Numbered from the stretch's first letter, positions 43,785 to 52,884 are shown. The stretch: DNA of 59,681 bases from Arthrobacter sp. AK04 (GCF_021129155.1 NZ_JAJOMC010000026.1:1-59681); one strand, 5' to 3'. Numbers and translations: made by a program. The notes: generated by a model not told the origin, from the sequence alone.

Positions 43785-45029
43785 ATGAGTCCCTCAAAGA
43801 CCCCGGCCGAGATCCTCACCGTCGCCGGAGCCGAGGTCCGCATCTCGAGTCCGGACAAGGTGCTGTTCCCTGAACCCGGGCTGACGAAGCTCGACCTGGT
43901 GAAGTATTACCTGGCGGTCGAGGACGGCGCACTCCGCGGCGCCGGGGGCCGGCCGATGGTCCTCAAGCGCTTCCCCAAGGGCATTAACGCCGAGCCGTTT
44001 TTCCAAAAGCGCGTGCCCGAAAACCACCCTGCCTACGTGGACACCGCCACCTTGCACTACGCGTCGGGGACGTCGGCGGAGGAAGCCGTCATCCGGGACG
44101 CCGCCGGCTTGGCATGGGTGGTGAACCTCGGCTGCCTTGACCTGAATCCCCACCCCGTGCGCGCGGAGGACCTGGAGCACCCAGACGAACTCCGGGTGGA
44201 CCTCGATCCGATGCCGGGCGTGGACTGGTCCCAGATTGTGGACGCCGCCTTTGTGGCGCGGGACGTGCTCGGAGACGCCGGCCTGGTGGGTTGGCCGAAA
44301 ACCAGCGGTTCGCGGGGGCTTCACATCCTTGTGCGCATCGCACCGCGGTGGTCCTACCGGGACGTGCGGCTTGCCGCCGAGACCCTTGCCCGCGAGGTGG
44401 AGAACCGTGCGCCCGGCCTTGCCACCGCACGGTGGTGGAAGGAGGAGCGGGGCGAGAGCGTGTTCGTTGACTTCAACCAGAACGCCAAGGACCGCACCGT
44501 GGCGTCCGCGTACTCGGTGCGGCCCTTGCCCGACGCCCGGGTTTCCACCCCCTTGACGTGGGACGAGGTCCGGACCGCCAGGCCGGACCAGTTCACGGTG
44601 CTCACAGTGCCCCGGCGCTTTGCGGACAAGGGTGACCCGCACGCCGGTATTGATGACGAGGCGGGCAGCCTTGACGGGCTCCTGGCACTGGCGGCGGAGC
44701 TCGGACCCGCCGAAAAGGCGCCGCGCAGCGGTGACGGCTCCGGCCGCCGGCAGTCGGTGATGCCACTCATCGAAGTAGCCCGGACCAGGACCAGGCCCGA
44801 AGCGCAGGCTGCCCTCGACGAATGGAAGGCCCGGCACGCGGACCTTGTCCCCGCCCTGCATCCGGCAGATGTGCTGGTGGACGGGATGCGCGGATCGAGC
44901 TCCCTCTGGTACCGCGTGCGGGTGAACCTGCAGCACGTCCCCGAGCCGGAGCGTCCGCCGCAAGAGGAACTCATTGCCGACTACGACCCCTGGGCGGGCA
45001 GGGAGTGGCCTGGCCGCCCAGGGTCCTGA
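43785..45029 (+). CDS. ligD: LigD polymerase-domain protein (stand-alone)
   Basis: A 414-residue archaeo-eukaryotic primase-type polymerase, as found in bacterial non-homologous end joining. The catalytic acids Asp139 and Asp141 (RVDLDP) and Asp229 (VFVDFNQN) are all present, as are FPKGINAEPFFQKRVP, TSGSRGLHILV and KDRTVASAYSVRP. Bacterial LigD proteins usually add ligase and nuclease domains; here only the polymerase domain is encoded and there is no ku gene nearby. It adds ribo- or deoxynucleotides at broken ends. A ~70-residue tail after 310 resembles the usual LigD polymerase C-terminus plus extra charged sequence. Confidence 0.92.
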   Translation: MSPSKTPAEILTVAGAEVRISSPDKVLFPEPGLTKLDLVKYYLAVEDGALRGAGGRPMVLKRFPKGINAEPFFQKRVPENHPAYVDTATLHYASGTSAEEAVIRDAAGLAWVVNLGCLDLNPHPVRAEDLEHPDELRVDLDPMPGVDWSQIVDAAFVARDVLGDAGLVGWPKTSGSRGLHILVRIAPRWSYRDVRLAAETLAREVENRAPGLATARWWKEERGESVFVDFNQNAKDRTVASAYSVRPLPDARVSTPLTWDEVRTARPDQFTVLTVPRRFADKGDPHAGIDDEAGSLDGLLALAAELGPAEKAPRSGDGSGRRQSVMPLIEVARTRTRPEAQAALDEWKARHADLVPALHPADVLVDGMRGSSSLWYRVRVNLQHVPEPERPPQEELIADYDPWAGREWPGRPGS

Positions 45030-45179
45030 CGGGTGTCCCGGGGGGAACCTGGCGCGGGCCCGGCAGGCGGCGCTCCCGTGATCAACTCTTGTCCCAACCG
45101 GTACCTTCCCGGCATTCCCGGGCCTGGCTGCCCGCCGTAACGTTAATCCACCAAACCGGACCGGGATGGCGGTGGAGGC

Positions 45180-46037
45180 ATGCGGGCAGGGAGTGCAGGA
45201 AGACACAGGGCAGGGCTGCGGACGGTGGCAGCAGCCTTCCTGGCTCTTCCGCTGTGGCTCGGCGGATGCGTGGCAGAGGCGCCCCCGGAATCCACGCCAG
45301 CACCTGCGGCTCCGCTTGCCATCAGCAAAAGCACACCGGCCGGCCCGCGCCCCCTCACCCCAGACCCACAGCCTCAGGGTCCTGCCCGCACGGAGGCGGC
45401 CGCTCCCCCCGTCCGATCGCTGGACCAGGCATCTGCCGGACTCTCCGCCGCGGCCGGAGGGCCAAGCGCTTCGGTAGCAGGCACCTCCGCGCCCAGCACT
45501 CCGGATCCGGGCAGTGAGGATCCGGGCAGTGCAGGTCCCCGCACCCCAGCACCCCCGGACATCGGCGATGCTGCGGCACTGCGGCCTTCTGCCCGTCCCC
45601 TGCCCACCGGCAGCCCGGCCGCGGCGCCCGCGGTGACGGCCTACTACGTGCTCCTGGACGACGGCGGCCGGAACGGTGTGCGTTTCGGCTGCAACGACAG
45701 CCTGGTGGGCATACCCCACGAGAGTTCCACTGGCGGGGAGGCCCTTCCTGCCGCCGTCGGCGCGCTGCTGGACACCCCGGGAAACGCTGCTGTGGGGACG
45801 CACGAACCGGAGCTCTACAACGCCCTTGCCGGTTCGCGCTTGAAGTTCCTCTCGGGAAGCTTCGACGGGACCACGGTCACGGTCTACCTTGCCGGCACCC
45901 TGCGCCCGGGCGGCGCATGCGACCTCCCCCGGCTGGAAGCGCAACTGACGCAGACGGCCGTTGCTGCCGTGGGCGCCATCAGGGCGGAGATTTACGTCAA
46001 CGGCCTAACCCTCGCTGAGGTGCTGGGACTCGATTAG
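45180..46037 (+). CDS. GerMN-domain lipoprotein
   Basis: A 285-residue secreted protein. Residues 1-30 form a lipoprotein signal (LALPLWLGGC, Cys30). Residues 31-150 are Pro/Ala/Ser-rich, probably disordered and wall-spanning. Residues 152-283 form a GerMN-like domain (VTAYYVLLDDGGRNG, GALLDTPGNAAVGTHEPELYNAL, DGTTVTVYLAGTLRPGGACD). GerMN domains occur in spore germination proteins and in LpqB-type cell-envelope lipoproteins of actinobacteria. An envelope role is likely. The Shine-Dalgarno (GGTGGAGG) sits only one base from ATG, so a slightly later start is possible. Confidence 0.8.
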   Translation: MRAGSAGRHRAGLRTVAAAFLALPLWLGGCVAEAPPESTPAPAAPLAISKSTPAGPRPLTPDPQPQGPARTEAAAPPVRSLDQASAGLSAAAGGPSASVAGTSAPSTPDPGSEDPGSAGPRTPAPPDIGDAAALRPSARPLPTGSPAAAPAVTAYYVLLDDGGRNGVRFGCNDSLVGIPHESSTGGEALPAAVGALLDTPGNAAVGTHEPELYNALAGSRLKFLSGSFDGTTVTVYLAGTLRPGGACDLPRLEAQLTQTAVAAVGAIRAEIYVNGLTLAEVLGLD

Positions 46038-46117
46038 CAGCGGAGGTATGGGAGTTGCCATTCCTCAACAGGAGCTTATTTGGAAACACCTGTTGCTTTT
46101 AGGGCAACACAACGCTG

Positions 46118-46123
46118 TATCCT
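46118..46123 (+). promoter_or_regulatory. -10 element of a probably leaderless aminotransferase gene
   Basis: TATCCT ends seven bases before GTG 46130, so a transcript could begin at the start codon itself. TTGCTT (46094-46099) at 18-base spacing may be the -35. Around it TGTTGC/GCAACA (46091-46096 and 46104-46109) and CAACAGG/CCTGTTG (46066-46072 and 46089-46095) form overlapping inverted repeats, possible regulator sites. Confidence 0.45.
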
Positions 46124-47422
46124 GTGGGTGTGAGCCACGAAACACTCGACGCCGCAGCAGGGACGCTGCCAGCAGAAGCCATTGATGCCATCGAGCGGGC
46201 GGCTACCTCCGCACACCGCCACGAGGAACTCTTCTCGGAGCGGGCCGCGAATATCCGCCAGTCGGCAGTGAGGGACGTCTTCGACATCTCCATGCGGCCC
46301 GGCCTCGTTTCACTCGCCGGTGGAAGCCCCTACCTGCAGTCCCTCCCGCTGGACCGCCTTGCCGCCACGGCCGCGAAGATCATTGCGGAAGACGGCCTCA
46401 CCGCCCTGCAGTACGGAAGCGGGCAGGGATCGGAGGAACTCCGCACCCAGATCTGCGAGGTGATGGCAGCAGAAGGAATCACGGACGCGCTGCCGCAGAA
46501 TGTGGTCATCACCGCCGGCTCGCAGTCCGCCCAGGACGTGGCCACCAAGGTTTTCTGCAACCCCGGCGATGTGGTCCTGGTGGAGGATCCCACGTACGTG
46601 GGGGCGCTCAACACCTTCGAGGCGTACCAGGTCCAGGTGGAAACGGTGGAAATGGACGGTGCAGGCCTGGTCCCGGAGCAGTTGGAGGCCCGGATCGCCG
46701 CCCTTCAGCTGGCCGGGAAGAACATCAAGTTCCTCTACACTATCCCCAGCTTCAACAACCCCTCCGGCATCACCCTGGCGGCAGACCGGCGCCAGGAGAT
46801 CGTGGACATATGCCGCAAAGCGAATATCCTCATTGTGGAGGACAACCCGTACGGCCTGCTCCGCTTCAGCGGTGAACCCCTGGCGCCGCTGCGGGCCGCA
46901 AATCCGGACGACGTCATCTACATGGGGTCCTTCTCCAAGATCTTCGCCCCGGGACTCAGGATCGGCTGGGCACTGGTCCCGGAACACCTCCAGCGCCGCT
47001 ACTACCTGGCAGCCGAAGCCGTGACGCTCTGCCCGCCGGCCTTCAACCAGATGCTGGTCTCGGCCTACCTCCGCGACTACGACTGGAAGGGCCAGATCGA
47101 GACGTACCGCGTGCTTTACGCGGAGCGCTGCAGAGCGCTGCTGGCAGCCCTTGAGGAATACATGCCGGCGGGGACCACCTGGACACAGCCGGAAGGCGGC
47201 TTCTTCGTGTGGGTGACGCTCCCCGAAGGCGTGGACACCTATCCACTGCTGCGCAAGGCGATCGACGCCGGCGTTGTGTTCATCCCGGGAGCCGCCTTCA
47301 CGCCGTCGGACGATCCGTCCAACAAGCTGCGCCTCGCTTTCAGCGCCGTACCGCCAGAGGCCATTGCTGAAGGCGTACGCCGCCTGGCGCCGGTGCTTCA
47401 GCAAGCCATCGCCGCGCTGTAG
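46124..47422 (+). CDS. PLP-dependent aminotransferase (2-aminoadipate/MocR-type)
   Basis: A 430-432-residue fold type I aminotransferase. Key parts: SLAGGSPYLQSLP (substrate loop), LQYGSGQGSEELR, VVITAGSQSAQDV, TIPSFNNPSG (Asn contacting PLP), VEDNPYGLLRFSG and the Schiff-base Lys in GSFSKIFAPGLRIGW. The set matches the class that includes 2-aminoadipate and valine-pyruvate transaminases and the catalytic domain of MocR regulators, but it has no HTH. GTG 46124 and GTG 46130 are both possible; no Shine-Dalgarno is present and the -10 position favours 46130 as a leaderless start. The substrate is uncertain. Confidence 0.88.
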   Translation: MGVSHETLDAAAGTLPAEAIDAIERAATSAHRHEELFSERAANIRQSAVRDVFDISMRPGLVSLAGGSPYLQSLPLDRLAATAAKIIAEDGLTALQYGSGQGSEELRTQICEVMAAEGITDALPQNVVITAGSQSAQDVATKVFCNPGDVVLVEDPTYVGALNTFEAYQVQVETVEMDGAGLVPEQLEARIAALQLAGKNIKFLYTIPSFNNPSGITLAADRRQEIVDICRKANILIVEDNPYGLLRFSGEPLAPLRAANPDDVIYMGSFSKIFAPGLRIGWALVPEHLQRRYYLAAEAVTLCPPAFNQMLVSAYLRDYDWKGQIETYRVLYAERCRALLAALEEYMPAGTTWTQPEGGFFVWVTLPEGVDTYPLLRKAIDAGVVFIPGAAFTPSDDPSNKLRLAFSAVPPEAIAEGVRRLAPVLQQAIAAL

Positions 47423-47467
47423 CCTTGGCGTGACCAGCGCCACAGAAAACCAAGCAAAGGAGCACAC

Positions 47468-47896
47468 ATGAGCGGAATCATCGTTGTAGGGGTGGACGGC
47501 AGCGCAACTGCCAAGAAGGCAGCCGAATCGGCCCGCGACCTCGCAGCAGCCCTTGGCGCTTCCCTCCACGTGGTGTCGGCCTTCGACAGTGACCGCACGG
47601 AGGTCTTCGGCAGCGGCAGCGACCGCTGGATCGTTTCCGATGCCGACGCAGCGGAGCATGTGGCGCGGACGGTTGCGGACTCGCTGGGCAGGGACATCAA
47701 GGTAACGTACTCTGCCGCCCGCGGCAGGCCGGCCGACGCCCTCATCAAGGAAGCCCTGAGGATGGACGCCCGGATCATCGTGGTGGGAAACCGCAGGATG
47801 CACGGCATCGGGCGCGTGCTTGGCAGCGTAGCCAACAGCGTGGCCCACAACGCGCCCTGCGACGTCTACATCGCCAATACCTACGACGCCGAATAG
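47468..47896 (+). CDS. Universal stress protein (UspA family)
   Basis: A 142-residue single USP domain: IIVVGVDGSATAKKAAE at the N-terminus and the ATP-binding motif G-2x-G-9x-G as VVGNRRMHGIGRVLGSVANSVAHNAPCDVYI at the end. Such proteins bind ATP and modulate survival under stress. AAAGGAG is at ideal spacing before ATG 47468. It lies 45 bases downstream of the aminotransferase and may be co-transcribed. A strong hairpin follows. Confidence 0.9.
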   Translation: MSGIIVVGVDGSATAKKAAESARDLAAALGASLHVVSAFDSDRTEVFGSGSDRWIVSDADAAEHVARTVADSLGRDIKVTYSAARGRPADALIKEALRMDARIIVVGNRRMHGIGRVLGSVANSVAHNAPCDVYIANTYDAE

Positions 47897-47904
47897 CAGA
47901 GTTT

Positions 47905-47944
47905 ACGGACACCATGCGGAAGGCGCGCCCCGCATGGTGTCCGT
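47905..47944 (+). terminator. Hairpin terminator of the usp gene
   Basis: Perfect fifteen-base arms ACGGACACCATGCGG (47905-47919) and CCGCATGGTGTCCGT (47930-47944), starting eight bases after the stop. Confidence 0.8.
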
Positions 47945-48046
47945 TCTCACGCCCAAAAGGCCCTTTCCGGCTTTAACCCGGCGATAAAATTGAGCAAGCC
48001 CCCAACGGTGCGGACACCCAGCTTCCACCACCATCAAGGGGCCCCA

Positions 48047-48382
48047 TTGATTACCCTCCAGCGCCGCCAGCTTGCCGGCCACGACATCCTCCTCGCCCGC
48101 CATGGCAACCACATCTGCTCCATGCGCGTTGACCGGAGCAACGACCGCGTCGTGGCGTTGCTGGACGACGGCAGCATGGACAGCGCCCCCAACCTGATTG
48201 CGCCCGGGATCAAACTCCCCGAGACCGTGGGCAGCGTGCTGCGGGAGGACTGGAAGCTCCTGACGGCCTGGGCCGGGATGGCAGCGGCCATGGCTGTCCT
48301 CATGACGGGCGCTGCCGTGGCCCTGGGCACCACCGCGGATCCGGCCACGCTTGAGATGCTTACCGCCTACACCGCCTACTGA
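48047..48382 (+). CDS. Small single-pass membrane protein, unknown function
   Basis: A protein of about 111 residues with one C-terminal hydrophobic segment (LTAWAGMAAAMAVLMTGAAVAL, about residues 72-95). The N-terminal soluble part contains HDILLARHGNHICSMRVDRSNDRVVALLDDGS. TTG 48047 has AAGGGG upstream and lies well after a -10-like TAAAAT (47985-47990); TTG 47990 would overlap that element. The start is uncertain. It converges with the PAP2-like gene. I recognise no family. Confidence 0.55.
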   Translation: MITLQRRQLAGHDILLARHGNHICSMRVDRSNDRVVALLDDGSMDSAPNLIAPGIKLPETVGSVLREDWKLLTAWAGMAAAMAVLMTGAAVALGTTADPATLEMLTAYTAY

Positions 48383-48388
48383 GGGCGG

Positions 48389-48946
48389 CTAAGCCACCAT
48401 CCTGCCCTGCAGGGCCCACCAGATCCCGGCCATCACCACGCCGCCGAACAGCGAACCCGCGACCACCTGGGCCACAGTGTGGGCGCGAAGCACCACCCTG
48501 GACCAGCCGACGGCGGGCACCAGGAGCAGCAACGGAAGCCAGGCCGGCCCCAGCACGAGTACGCTGATCACTGCCGCGGAGGACATTGCCGCTGCGTGCC
48601 CGCTGATCTTCCAGAACGGGCTGACTCCCGCCAGCACCACTACCCCCGCCACCACGGCGAGGACCATCACCACCACGCTTTGCGGGGCGTCCGCTGACGC
48701 CAGCACCAGGAGCCCGGCCATGATGGAGGCCAGCGCCATCAGCAGCACCGGGGCGCGCTGCCGCCGGTCGCTGACGTGGTGGTCGGTGACCTTGCCCCGC
48801 CGCACCAGCACCAGCAGCAGCAACAGCGGAAGCACGCAGACAAACAGGGCCGCCAGCGCACCGTATCCCATGGTTCCCGGGAAGCCGGGCTGCGATATGG
48901 GGCTGATCAGCAGCTGGATGGTGACCACCACCGGAGGCTGGAACAC
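48389..48946 (-). CDS. PAP2-like membrane phosphatase family protein
   Basis: A 185-residue protein with about five hydrophobic segments. PAP2 motif 2 is SPFWKISGHAAAMSSA (SGH) and motif 3 is SRVVLRAHTVAQVVAG (SR-x5-H). Motif 1 is weak (VSDRRQRAP). After the motif 3 His, the usual Asp three residues on is Gln (HTVAQ), so activity may be altered, though this variant is seen in actinobacterial members. It may act on lipid phosphates. The start GTG 48946 is uncertain. It lies 69 bases after the E2 gene on the same strand. Confidence 0.75.
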   Translation of the reverse strand: MFQPPVVVTIQLLISPISQPGFPGTMGYGALAALFVCVLPLLLLLVLVRRGKVTDHHVSDRRQRAPVLLMALASIMAGLLVLASADAPQSVVVMVLAVVAGVVVLAGVSPFWKISGHAAAMSSAAVISVLVLGPAWLPLLLLVPAVGWSRVVLRAHTVAQVVAGSLFGGVVMAGIWWALQGRMVA

Positions 48947-49015
48947 CTCCGTCAGCCACCGCGCGGTCCTGTTTTTCGTCCGGAGGGCGGTGCCGTTGAT
49001 CGCCAGTGTCCTGTC

Positions 49016-50503
49016 CTAGTCGAGGAGGAGCGCAGGCTCCTCCAGGATGGCGGCGACGTCGGCCATGAAGCGGGCGGACAGGTCGCCGTCCACCACGCGG
49101 TGGTCAAAGGATCCGCCCAGGGTGGTGATCCAGCGCGGGATGACTTCCCCGTCGAGGACCCACGGCTTCTGCTTGATGGTTCCGAAGGCCACGATGGCAA
49201 CCTCACCGGGGTTGATGATGGGTGTGCCGGTATCGATCCCGAGCGCTCCGATGTTGGTGATGGTAAGCGTGCCGCCCTGCATTTCGGCGGGCTTCGTCTT
49301 GCCGGACCGGGCCGTGACGGCGAGGTTGTTGAGCGCCAGTGCCAGTTCCTTCAGGGAAAGGTCCTGGGCGTTCTTGATGTTCGGCACCATCAGCCCCCGC
49401 GGTGTGGCGGCCGCGATTCCCAGGTTCATGTAGTGCTTGACCTGGATCTCCGCGCCGTCCGTCCCGTCGGCGTTGTCCACCCACGTGGCGTTGACGCTGG
49501 GGTTCCGGGCAGCTGCCCAGATCACTGCCTTGGCCAGGATGAGCAGCGGGGAAACCTTGATGCCCTCGAAGTCCCGTGACGACTTGAGCCTCTTGACGAA
49601 TTCCATGGTGCGGCTGGCGTCCACATCCACGAAGATGCTGACGTGCGGGGCCGCGAAGGCGGAATCCACCATGGCCTTTGCCGTGGCCTTCCGGACGCCC
49701 TTGACGGGAATCCGCTCGATGCGCTGGTCCTGCGGCTTGCCCGCCTTGCCCCAGAACCCGTCAGCCTTGTCCAGTTCCGCGTCCCGCTGGGCCTGGTAGC
49801 TCACCAGGTCCTCACGGGTCACCTCGCCGCGGGATCCCGTGGCCACCACGTCCGCCAGGTCGATGCCAAGGTCCCGGGCGATCTTGCGGACAGGAGGCTT
49901 CGCGAGGACCCGGTTGACCAGGCCGGTGATGGTGCCGCCCAGGGTGGGGCGGTTGTCGACGGCGGCGGCCGGGCTGGTTGCCTGGCCCGGCTCCTGCGTC
50001 ACTTCGGCTGGCGAATGGGGCTGGACCGGCTCCACTTCAGGAGCATTGGGCGACAGGGCGGAGGCGGGCGATGCCTTCCGCGGCCGCCGTTTGACGGCGT
50101 CGGCCTTGGGGCCGGAACCCACAAGGGGCCCGCTGGCCAGGGCACTTTCCGTGGCCTGCGCACTGTCTGCTGTGCCGCCGTCGGACTCTGGAAGCTTGCC
50201 GTAGAGCGGCTGCGCGGGAGCCTCAGGCGCGCGGACATCCGCGGGGGTGGGGTCTCCGGACACGTCGTCGCTGACACTGATGATGGCGGTGCCGACGTCG
50301 ATGGTCACCCCTTCCGGGACCAGCAGTTCAGAGACGGTCCCGGCGAACGGCGAGGGCAGCTCCACGAGGGATTTGGCCGTTTCGATCTCGCAGAGGACGT
50401 CGTTGATGGCGACGGCGTCGCCCGGCTTGACCTTCCAGGAGACGATTTCAGCCTCGGTGAGACCTTCGCCGACGTCAGGCAGGTTGAACTTGTTGAGAGT
50501 CAT
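49016..50503 (-). CDS. bkdC: 2-oxoacid dehydrogenase E2 (dihydrolipoamide acyltransferase)
   Basis: A 495-residue core subunit. Residues 4-78 form a lipoyl domain with Lys44 in [12 protein letters not shown]. Residues 80-205 are a long Pro/Ala-rich linker. Residues about 210-250 form the E1/E3-binding domain ([31 protein letters not shown]). Residues 265-495 form the catalytic domain with [15 protein letters not shown] (active His/Asp). It transfers the acyl group from E1 to CoA. It is the third gene of the E1alpha-E1beta-E2 operon. The E3 subunit is not in the window. Branched-chain substrate is inferred from the E1 layout. Confidence 0.92.
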   Translation of the reverse strand: MTLNKFNLPDVGEGLTEAEIVSWKVKPGDAVAINDVLCEIETAKSLVELPSPFAGTVSELLVPEGVTIDVGTAIISVSDDVSGDPTPADVRAPEAPAQPLYGKLPESDGGTADSAQATESALASGPLVGSGPKADAVKRRPRKASPASALSPNAPEVEPVQPHSPAEVTQEPGQATSPAAAVDNRPTLGGTITGLVNRVLAKPPVRKIARDLGIDLADVVATGSRGEVTREDLVSYQAQRDAELDKADGFWGKAGKPQDQRIERIPVKGVRKATAKAMVDSAFAAPHVSIFVDVDASRTMEFVKRLKSSRDFEGIKVSPLLILAKAVIWAAARNPSVNATWVDNADGTDGAEIQVKHYMNLGIAAATPRGLMVPNIKNAQDLSLKELALALNNLAVTARSGKTKPAEMQGGTLTITNIGALGIDTGTPIINPGEVAIVAFGTIKQKPWVLDGEVIPRWITTLGGSFDHRVVDGDLSARFMADVAAILEEPALLLD

Positions 50504-50524
50504 GGTGTCCTCGGTTGGGAAGCC

Positions 50525-51505
50525 TCAGTAGGAAAGGGCGCGGTCCAGCGCCTCCAGGATGCGGTCGATGTCCGGAAGGTAGTCTTCCTCCACCTTGGCA
50601 ACCGGGTAGGGCATGTGGAAGCCACCCACCCGGATGACCGGTGCCTCAAGCGAGTGGAAGGCCCGTTCGCTGATCCGGGCAGCGATTTCTCCGCCGATTC
50701 CGCCGAAGGTGGGCGCCTCATGGGCCACGACCAGCCGCCCGGTTTTCTGCACAGAGGCTGTGACGGTGTCGAAGTCCAGCGGGGAGATGGACCGCAGGTC
50801 GATCACCTCCACGCTCCGGCCGTCCTCCTCTGCCGCGTTGGCTGCTGCCAGCGCAACCGGCACCAGGGGGCCGTACGCCATAACGGTGGCGTCCGTCCCT
50901 TCGCGCAGGACATGGGCCTTGAAGGGATCCTCGGCCCGGCCCGGCGCGGCGGTGTCCACCTCGCCTTTGAGCCAGTAGCGGCGCTTGGGCTCGAAGATGA
51001 TTACCGGGTCCTGGCATTCCACTGCCTGCTGGACCATCCAGTAGGCGTCATGGGCGTTGGAGGGGGTGATGATGCGCAGGCCGGCAGTGTGGGCGAACAG
51101 CGCCTCCGGAGATTCGGAGTGGTGCTCAACGGAACCGATGCCGCCGCCATAGGGGATGCGGATGACGACCGGGACGGTGAGGTTGCCGTTGCTGCGGGCG
51201 TGCATCTTGGCCAGCTGCGTGGTGATCTGGTTGAAGCCGGGGAACACAAAGCCGTCGAACTGGATTTCGCAGACCGGCCGGTACCCGCGCAGCGCCAGGC
51301 CAATGGCGGTCCCGATGATCCCCGATTCGGCGAGCGGCGTATCCACCACACGGTCGGGACCGAACTCGCCGATCAAACCGTCCGTCACCCGGTAGACGCC
51401 GCCCAGCGGACCAATGTCCTCACCCATCAGCAGGGACTTTGGATTGCGGGCAAGTGTTTCACGCAGGCCTTCGTTGATGGCCTTGGCGATGGTCATGGTT
51501 GTCAT
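50525..51505 (-). CDS. bkdB: 2-oxoacid dehydrogenase E1 component, beta subunit
   Basis: A 326-residue transketolase-like subunit. It starts MTIAKAINEGLRETLARNPKSLLMGEDIG, with FPGFNQITTQLAKMHARSNG, PYGGGIGSVEHHSESPEALFAHTAGL and the C-terminal VAHEAPTFGGIGGEIAARI, all standard for the beta subunit. It completes the thiamine diphosphate site with E1alpha. Its ATG 51505 overlaps the alpha-gene TGA by one base (TGATG), so translation is coupled. E2 follows after 21 bases. Confidence 0.94.
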   Translation of the reverse strand: MTTMTIAKAINEGLRETLARNPKSLLMGEDIGPLGGVYRVTDGLIGEFGPDRVVDTPLAESGIIGTAIGLALRGYRPVCEIQFDGFVFPGFNQITTQLAKMHARSNGNLTVPVVIRIPYGGGIGSVEHHSESPEALFAHTAGLRIITPSNAHDAYWMVQQAVECQDPVIIFEPKRRYWLKGEVDTAAPGRAEDPFKAHVLREGTDATVMAYGPLVPVALAAANAAEEDGRSVEVIDLRSISPLDFDTVTASVQKTGRLVVAHEAPTFGGIGGEIAARISERAFHSLEAPVIRVGGFHMPYPVAKVEEDYLPDIDRILEALDRALSY

Positions 51506-52734
51506 CAGTGGCCTGCCTTTGCTGCGGGCTGTCCGGCATCGGCTGGCTGCTCCCCGCCCGCGAACCCTGCGGTGTATTCCTCGAACCATGCAAGCTCCTC
51601 CGCCACCAGGGGATGCGCTTCGGCGTAGGTGTTGGCGAAGGCGGAGCGGATGTCGGGGGTCTCAAGGTCATGGGTGGTGCGGCGGACATACGCGGCGAGT
51701 TCATCGCCGTCGGCTTTCACCTTGGCGAAGAAAGCGTCGTCAGCCAGGCCTTCGGCCCGCAGGTATTTCTCCACCCGGGCCAGGGGGTCCTTCGCGCGCC
51801 ACGCATCTTCCTCGGCAGACGGCCGGTACTTGGTGGGGTCGTCCGCGGTGGTGTGGGCACCCACCCGGTAGGTGAAGGCTTCGATCAGGACCGGACCCTT
51901 GCCCTGGCGGGCGTGCTCCAGCGCCCATTCGGTGACGGCGTGGACGGCGATGACATCGTTGCCGTCCACCCTAATCCCCGGGAAGCCGTAGCCCTTGGCG
52001 CGGTTGGACAGCGGCACGCGGGTCTGGACGTTGGTGGGTACGGAGATGGCCCAGTGGTTGTTCTGGCAGAAGAACACCACGGGGGCGTTGTAGGAGGAGG
52101 CGAACACCATCGACTCGTGGACGTCGCCCTCGGAGCTGGCACCGTCGCCGAAGTAGGCGATCACCGCGGCGTCCTCCCCGGCGCCCGGCGCTGCCAGCTT
52201 CTGGTCGCGCTGGATGCCCATGGCGTAGCCGACGGCGTGAAGCGTCTGGGCGGCCAGGACCAGGGTGTAGAGGTGGAAGTTCGTGTCCTTGGGGTTCCAG
52301 CCGCCGTTGGATACGCCGCGGAACTGCCGGAGGAGTTCGGCAAGGTCCACGTTGCGGGTGTAGGCGACGCCGTGCTCGCGGTAGGTGGGGAAGATATAGT
52401 CCTGCGGCCGGCTGGCCCTGCCGGAGCCGATCTGTGCGGCCTCCTGCCCGGTCAGCGGGACCCAGAGCGCCAACTGTCCCTGCCGCTGCAGGGCAGTGGC
52501 TTCCACGTCGAAGCGCCGGATGGCGGCCATGTCCGCATACAGGCCGCGAAGAATTTCTGGAGTGACTTTCCGGGCGTACTCGCTGAAGACGGGGTCGAAG
52601 CCAAGCTTTCCGTCCGGGCCCAGGAGTTGGACCATCTGCGCGGGGGGCTCGCCCATAACCGCTTCGGCATCAGCCTCACGCTGGTCGTCTACCGCTGTTC
52701 CGTCGAACTCGGTGGAAGGCAGATGTGTGCCCAT
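51505..52734 (-). CDS. bkdA: 2-oxoacid dehydrogenase E1 component, alpha subunit
   Basis: A 409-residue thiamine-diphosphate enzyme subunit. The TPP/metal motif GDGASSEGDVHESMVFASSYNAPVVFFCQNN is complete. The N-terminal RRFDVEATALQRQGQLALW and the regulated loop TYRVGAHTTADDPTKYR are characteristic of the branched-chain or pyruvate heterotetrameric type. It decarboxylates the 2-oxo acid; in actinobacteria this form usually acts on branched-chain keto acids from valine, leucine and isoleucine, which also supply primers for branched fatty acids. It is the first gene of the operon; an inverted repeat lies upstream at 52783-52824. Confidence 0.93.
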   Translation of the reverse strand: MGTHLPSTEFDGTAVDDQREADAEAVMGEPPAQMVQLLGPDGKLGFDPVFSEYARKVTPEILRGLYADMAAIRRFDVEATALQRQGQLALWVPLTGQEAAQIGSGRASRPQDYIFPTYREHGVAYTRNVDLAELLRQFRGVSNGGWNPKDTNFHLYTLVLAAQTLHAVGYAMGIQRDQKLAAPGAGEDAAVIAYFGDGASSEGDVHESMVFASSYNAPVVFFCQNNHWAISVPTNVQTRVPLSNRAKGYGFPGIRVDGNDVIAVHAVTEWALEHARQGKGPVLIEAFTYRVGAHTTADDPTKYRPSAEEDAWRAKDPLARVEKYLRAEGLADDAFFAKVKADGDELAAYVRRTTHDLETPDIRSAFANTYAEAHPLVAEELAWFEEYTAGFAGGEQPADAGQPAAKAGH

Positions 52735-52782
52735 ACCGTCTCCTCGCTTGCCGCATGCGGATGCAGTGCAAATGTCGCTGGG

Positions 52783-52824
52783 ATATATGCCTTAAGAGGA
52801 ATAGATTCCCGGCGCGGCATATAT
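52783..52824. promoter_or_regulatory. Inverted repeat upstream of the bkd operon
   Basis: ATATATGCC (52783-52791) and GGCATATAT (52816-52824) are perfect nine-base arms 24 bases apart in an AT-rich island, 49-90 bases before the E1alpha start. One arm includes a -10-like TATATAT. The layout would suit an Lrp-type regulator, which often governs bkd genes. Confidence 0.5.
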
Positions 52825-52884
52825 ATTGCTTTACTGATCCTAACTTTATCTTCAGTAGGTAGGCGCCGGGCCACTTGTTAAGCG

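Noticed and set aside
43794..45944. A 716-codon open frame on the minus strand
   Set aside because: It is antisense to the LigD polymerase and GerMN genes, is rich in Arg, Gly and His, and matches no family.
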